This document shows positions 61,105 to 64,000 of a DNA stretch of 64,000 nt, in pieces. The position numbers were made by a program, and so were the translations under genes. This stretch comes from Nitrosomonas sp. (GTDB lineage Bacteria; Pseudomonadota; Gammaproteobacteria; Burkholderiales; Nitrosomonadaceae). The stretch lies in the NCBI GenBank assembly GCA_017994575.1, contig JAGOKN010000002.1:1-64000 (forward strand). The letters run 5' to 3'. Positions within the stretch are counted from its first letter, which is position 1. Every line of letters starts with the position of its first letter. The notes beneath the pieces were generated by a model, which was given only the letters and a program-made list of their open reading frames with translations, did not search any database and was not told where the DNA came from.

Positions 61105-61252
61105 ACGCAATAAACAGTTATTGATAACAAAAAACCATGCGATCACTGCGTGCAAGGGTAGCGCAATATCCATCTTACGCTTAAAATCCGAGATATCCCT
61201 GACAATCCCAATAACCAATACCCTCCGTCGATTCAATCTAAAGGAATCAATC

Positions 61253-61693
61253 ATGCAAAACTATCAAAATATTCTGCTCGCTATCGACTTTTCCGATTAT
61301 GGTCAATACGTTGCACAAAGAGCAAAAAACTTATCCGATTTATTACACGCACAGTTGCACATCATTCACGTGCTGGACAACATCCCAATGCCTGATACGC
61401 CTTATGGTACGATCATTTCACTCAATGAAGATTCAACGGATCAATTACTGCAAGCCGAGAAAAATAAATTAATACACATCAGCAATCAATTAGGGATTGC
61501 AACATCACGCCGCTGGATGGTTTGGGGCGCACCTCAACATGAAATTACCCAATTCGCTATTCAACAACAAATTGATCTGATTGTAGTTGGTTCGCATGAA
61601 CGCCACGGACTTGCCGTGTTAATGAGTTCAACCGCGAAAGAAGTTTTGTATCATGCAGCGTGCGATGTACTGTCTGTCCACTTAAAGGATTAA
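61253..61693 (+). CDS. Universal stress protein (UspA family)
   Basis: 146 residues from the ATG at 61253 (MQNYQNILLAIDFSDYGQYV), with AAGGA seven bases upstream; an in-frame extension to 61121 is not used. UspA fold: LLAIDFSDYG, DLIVVGSHERHG, and the end AKEVLYHAACDVLSVHLKD. The glycine-rich nucleotide loop is only partly kept (GSHERHGLAVLMSSTA), so ATP binding is uncertain. Such proteins help in growth arrest and stress. Cytoplasmic. Confidence 0.92.
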   Translation: MQNYQNILLAIDFSDYGQYVAQRAKNLSDLLHAQLHIIHVLDNIPMPDTPYGTIISLNEDSTDQLLQAEKNKLIHISNQLGIATSRRWMVWGAPQHEITQFAIQQQIDLIVVGSHERHGLAVLMSSTAKEVLYHAACDVLSVHLKD

Positions 61694-61725
61694 AAAGGAA
61701 TATCCCATGTTTCCAAGAGCACTGA

Positions 61726-62532
61726 CTATTTCCAAATTTCCCACCATTTCTTGCCGCCCACTTCCGGCAGATCTATCAGAAAATAGCTATCTGGAAAATT
61801 GATCCTCATCACGCGCTCAGCATCATCGCGCAAATCATACATCTCAAGCGCCTCATAAGCCTTAATCATAATATATAAAGCTTCTTCCGTTGCTGGCGTA
61901 CGAGGATATTCCCTGACTGCATTCTGGGCCCGATTCGCAGCAGCGATATATGCTTTTCGTTTCATATAATAACGTGCAATATGGACGTCGCTCATCGCAA
62001 CCACATTCAGCAAATGCGCCATGCGCTGCCTGGAATCCACTGCATATTTACTTTCTGGGAAACGCATCACCAATTCCTTAAAATTCTCAAATGACTCGCG
62101 TGATGCTTTTGAGTCGCGCTCGCTCATATCCTGTTTAAGAGGACCTTTCATCAAGAAGCCCATCATCCCCCAATTGTCATTAAAGCTGGATAAACCTTTA
62201 ATATAGTAGGCATAATCAACATTGGGATGATTAGGGTGCAATTTGATGAACCGATCCATTGCTGCAATTGCTGAAGCCGGTTCTTCATTCTTATAATGTG
62301 CATAAGCTGCCTCCAGTTGCGCCTGCTGCGCTATGCGTCCATATGGATAGCGCGCTTCCAGTGATTCATATAATTTAATCGCTGCTGCATAATTACCGTC
62401 ATTCAATTTGTCTTTTGCTTCCGAGTAAAACTTATTTGCCGACCAATCCTGTTGATCTTCAGCAGAACGATCCGGCAATAGGTTACATGCGGATAGCCAT
62501 AACACCAAAATTAAAGTTAAACTACGTAACAT
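61726..62532 (-). CDS. bamD: Outer membrane assembly lipoprotein BamD
   Basis: Essential part of the BAM complex that inserts beta-barrels. 268 residues. Lipobox LSAC (Cys at 16), then TPR repeats starting SANKFYSEAKDKLNDGNYAAAIKLYESLEARYP (about 30-65), as in BamD/ComL. The divergent arrangement with rluD is conserved across proteobacteria. Its ATG shares the palindromic CATG with the rluD ATG, so the two genes overlap by 2 bp at their starts. Confidence 0.95.
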   Translation of the reverse strand: MLRSLTLILVLWLSACNLLPDRSAEDQQDWSANKFYSEAKDKLNDGNYAAAIKLYESLEARYPYGRIAQQAQLEAAYAHYKNEEPASAIAAMDRFIKLHPNHPNVDYAYYIKGLSSFNDNWGMMGFLMKGPLKQDMSERDSKASRESFENFKELVMRFPESKYAVDSRQRMAHLLNVVAMSDVHIARYYMKRKAYIAAANRAQNAVREYPRTPATEEALYIMIKAYEALEMYDLRDDAERVMRINFPDSYFLIDLPEVGGKKWWEIWK

Positions 62533-63556
62533 GAAAAATTCCGTGAAAAACGAAGAAGTATCGAATGATTATAGCGTAAAGCCGCTACCATCAGGATTCA
62601 ACGAATCAACTCACAGCATAATTGACCTAACGATTCCTGCCGATTATGTAGGTCTCCGCCTTGACCAGGCATTGGCGAAGTTATTGCCTCACTGGTCACG
62701 TAGCCGCCTGCAAACCTGGATCACAGAGAATCGAGTCACACTGGATGGTCAGGTTACCTCGATAAAACAAAAAGTATGGGGCAATGAGCATATCCAGATA
62801 TCACCGCAGGATATCATTCTTGAATCCAGCCATACGGCGGAAGATATTCATTTGAATGTTATTCATGAAGACAAAACACTGATCATTATCAACAAACCCG
62901 TAGGGCTCGTTACCCATCCCGGCAATGGCAACTGGGCAGGCACGCTGTTAAATGCCTTGTTGCACCATGCGCCCCAATTGGAAAATATACCCCGTGCGGG
63001 CATTGTCCATCGCCTTGACAAAAATACCAGCGGATTATTGGTAGTTGCAAAAACAATAGAAGCACAAACAAGTCTTGTACGCCAATTGCAACAACATACG
63101 GTCAAACGCGATTATCTTGCATTGGTGTTAGGAGAAATTGACCAAGATGGACTGGTCGATGCACCAATCGGCAGGCACCCGACCCATCGGACGAAAATGT
63201 CTGTTACCACCAGCGGCAAATCGGCACGCACTCATTATCAAGTAATCGAAGTCCTTGAAGGTTGCACGTTGCTGCAGTGCAGCCTTGAAACTGGACGCAC
63301 GCACCAGATACGCGTTCATATGCATTCCATTGGACACCCATTAGTAGGAGATCCTGTATATGGCGGAAAACCCAGAAAAACCAGGGAAATCATTGGTCAG
63401 ATTTTACTCAATTTTCCCAGACAGGCGTTACATGCGCAAAAACTATCGCTGACCCACCCGCAAACTGAGAAAATCGTCCATTGGGAAGCCGATGTGCCAG
63501 ATGATATGGATAATTTATTGCAGATGATCAGGCAGCATTGTGAAGAAGAGATATGA
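62531..63556 (+). CDS. rluD: 23S rRNA pseudouridine synthase RluD
   Basis: Makes pseudouridines in helix 69 of 23S rRNA. 341 residues. It has an N-terminal S4-like domain (LRLDQALAKLLPHWSRSRLQTWI) and the catalytic aspartate in GIVHRLDKNTSGLLVVAK (about 160). It continues TGRTHQIRVHM. The reported ATG adds about 30 residues compared with E. coli RluD; a GTG at 62544 is an alternative. The true start may lie further in, which would leave room for a bamD promoter. Confidence 0.95.
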   Translation: MKNSVKNEEVSNDYSVKPLPSGFNESTHSIIDLTIPADYVGLRLDQALAKLLPHWSRSRLQTWITENRVTLDGQVTSIKQKVWGNEHIQISPQDIILESSHTAEDIHLNVIHEDKTLIIINKPVGLVTHPGNGNWAGTLLNALLHHAPQLENIPRAGIVHRLDKNTSGLLVVAKTIEAQTSLVRQLQQHTVKRDYLALVLGEIDQDGLVDAPIGRHPTHRTKMSVTTSGKSARTHYQVIEVLEGCTLLQCSLETGRTHQIRVHMHSIGHPLVGDPVYGGKPRKTREIIGQILLNFPRQALHAQKLSLTHPQTEKIVHWEADVPDDMDNLLQMIRQHCEEEI

Positions 63557-63638
63557 GATGCTATTTCTTCGATCACCAGATTGGATTGACGAAATTAATT
63601 TGAAGACAAGGTATAACGTAATTGAGTTTATAAAATAA

Positions 63639-63662
63639 AAAATGCGCCCGTAGGCGCATTTT
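63639..63662. terminator. Bidirectional intrinsic terminator
   Basis: AAAATGCGCC and GGCGCATTTT pair perfectly over 10 bp around a CGTA loop, flanked by A-rich and T-rich sequence. It lies between the convergent rluD and porin genes and can serve both. Confidence 0.93.
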
Positions 63663-63689
63663 CTCGTTCATAGCTCATAACTCGCTGAC

Positions 63690-64000
63690 TCAGAAAGGAA
63701 GAACCGCATCCAATGAGAACAAAATTTGATCTTTGTTCCCGCCAAATGGCCGATAAGCAGCCACATCAATCGCATCTGCCCTATCCCAGCGAATATTCGG
63801 ACGAATATTCAACTGTCTCAAACCTCCCCAGCCAAGATTGAGAGTTCTTGCCGCTTTCCAGTTTGCACCGATGGTTACTGCATAATAATCTGCGGGAGTA
63901 CTGGTCGCCGTCAGACCGACACCACTGGCAAAGCTAGTGCCCAAATGATTGGTTGCTGCAGCAATCCGTCCGGGCGAAAATACACGAAACCCATCACGGT
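63690..64000 (-). CDS. Outer-membrane porin, C-terminal part (cut by window edge)
   Basis: The last 103 or so residues of a beta-barrel porin; the frame is open to the right edge (RDGFRVFSPG…). Alternating strands YYAVTIGANWKA, LRQLNIRPNIRWDRADAID, NKDQILFSLDAVLPF end with the terminal Phe recognised by the BAM complex. The pattern resembles the BBP2/OmpL-like porin group. The TTG-started shorter frame at 63944 is not the real start. Solute unknown. Confidence 0.85.
   Translation of the reverse strand, partial: RDGFRVFSPGRIAAATNHLGTSFASGVGLTATSTPADYYAVTIGANWKAARTLNLGWGGLRQLNIRPNIRWDRADAIDVAAYRPFGGNKDQILFSLDAVLPF

Overview
The window reads as chromosome of a betaproteobacterium, most likely a Nitrosomonas-type ammonia oxidiser. 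That call rests on the overall look of the housekeeping proteins, the aromatic-amino-acid gene order (gyrA-serC-serA-pheA-hisC-aroF-tyrA), a PEP-CTERM protein and the type of mobile-element debris. No ammonia-oxidation gene is in view, so the genus is an inference. I found no tRNA, rRNA or CRISPR array.

Layout. 1-7.5 kb (minus strand): the str operon rpsL-rpsG-fusA-tuf (tuf cut by the window edge), preceded by yajQ and the arginine genes argD-argF-argG. 7.7-17.7 kb (plus): gyrA, then serine and aromatic amino-acid synthesis (serC, serA, chorismate mutase/prephenate dehydratase, hisC, DAHP synthase, prephenate dehydrogenase) and a small FecR-like membrane protein. 17.9-24.4 kb (minus): cheW and three chemoreceptors with near-identical signalling domains. 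24.7-31.1 kb: a VOC protein, an M48 lipoprotein peptidase, dodecin, a DUF3622-like protein, then leuS-lptE-holA. 31.5-38.2 kb: a two-gene outer-membrane electron conduit (decaheme cytochrome plus MtrB/PioB porin), then an unknown membrane-anchored protein, a PhoD-type phosphatase and a PhnB-like protein on the other strand.

38.5-49.5 kb is a decayed accessory zone. It holds three copies of a REP-type (Y1) transposase, one intact and two broken, and fragments of IS3- and IS5-family elements. Between them lie a PEP-CTERM gene frameshifted in its signal peptide, a Tat-exported beta carbonic anhydrase, an aldehyde dehydrogenase and a catalase split by a one-base frameshift. 49.5-64 kb returns to orderly genes: HDOD protein, proA, a lipoyl-domain dihydrolipoamide dehydrogenase, a three-gene ATP-grasp/7TM-transglutaminase/retropepsin-like operon, a two-receiver diguanylate cyclase, a hydrolase, a universal stress protein, the divergent pair bamD/rluD and the end of a porin.

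Most notable points. (1) A 143-bp miniature inverted-repeat element occurs twice with 4-bp target duplications. One copy sits inside the signal peptide of the retropepsin-like lipoprotein, adds exactly 49 codons in frame, and differs from the other copy by a base that removes an in-frame stop. (2) The mtrA/mtrB-type pair suggests extracellular electron exchange in a presumed nitrifier. (3) The periplasmic carbonic anhydrase gene lies between two direct repeats made of a Y1-transposase end joined to an IS3 tail. (4) Catalase and the PEP-CTERM protein each need one base change to be read through.
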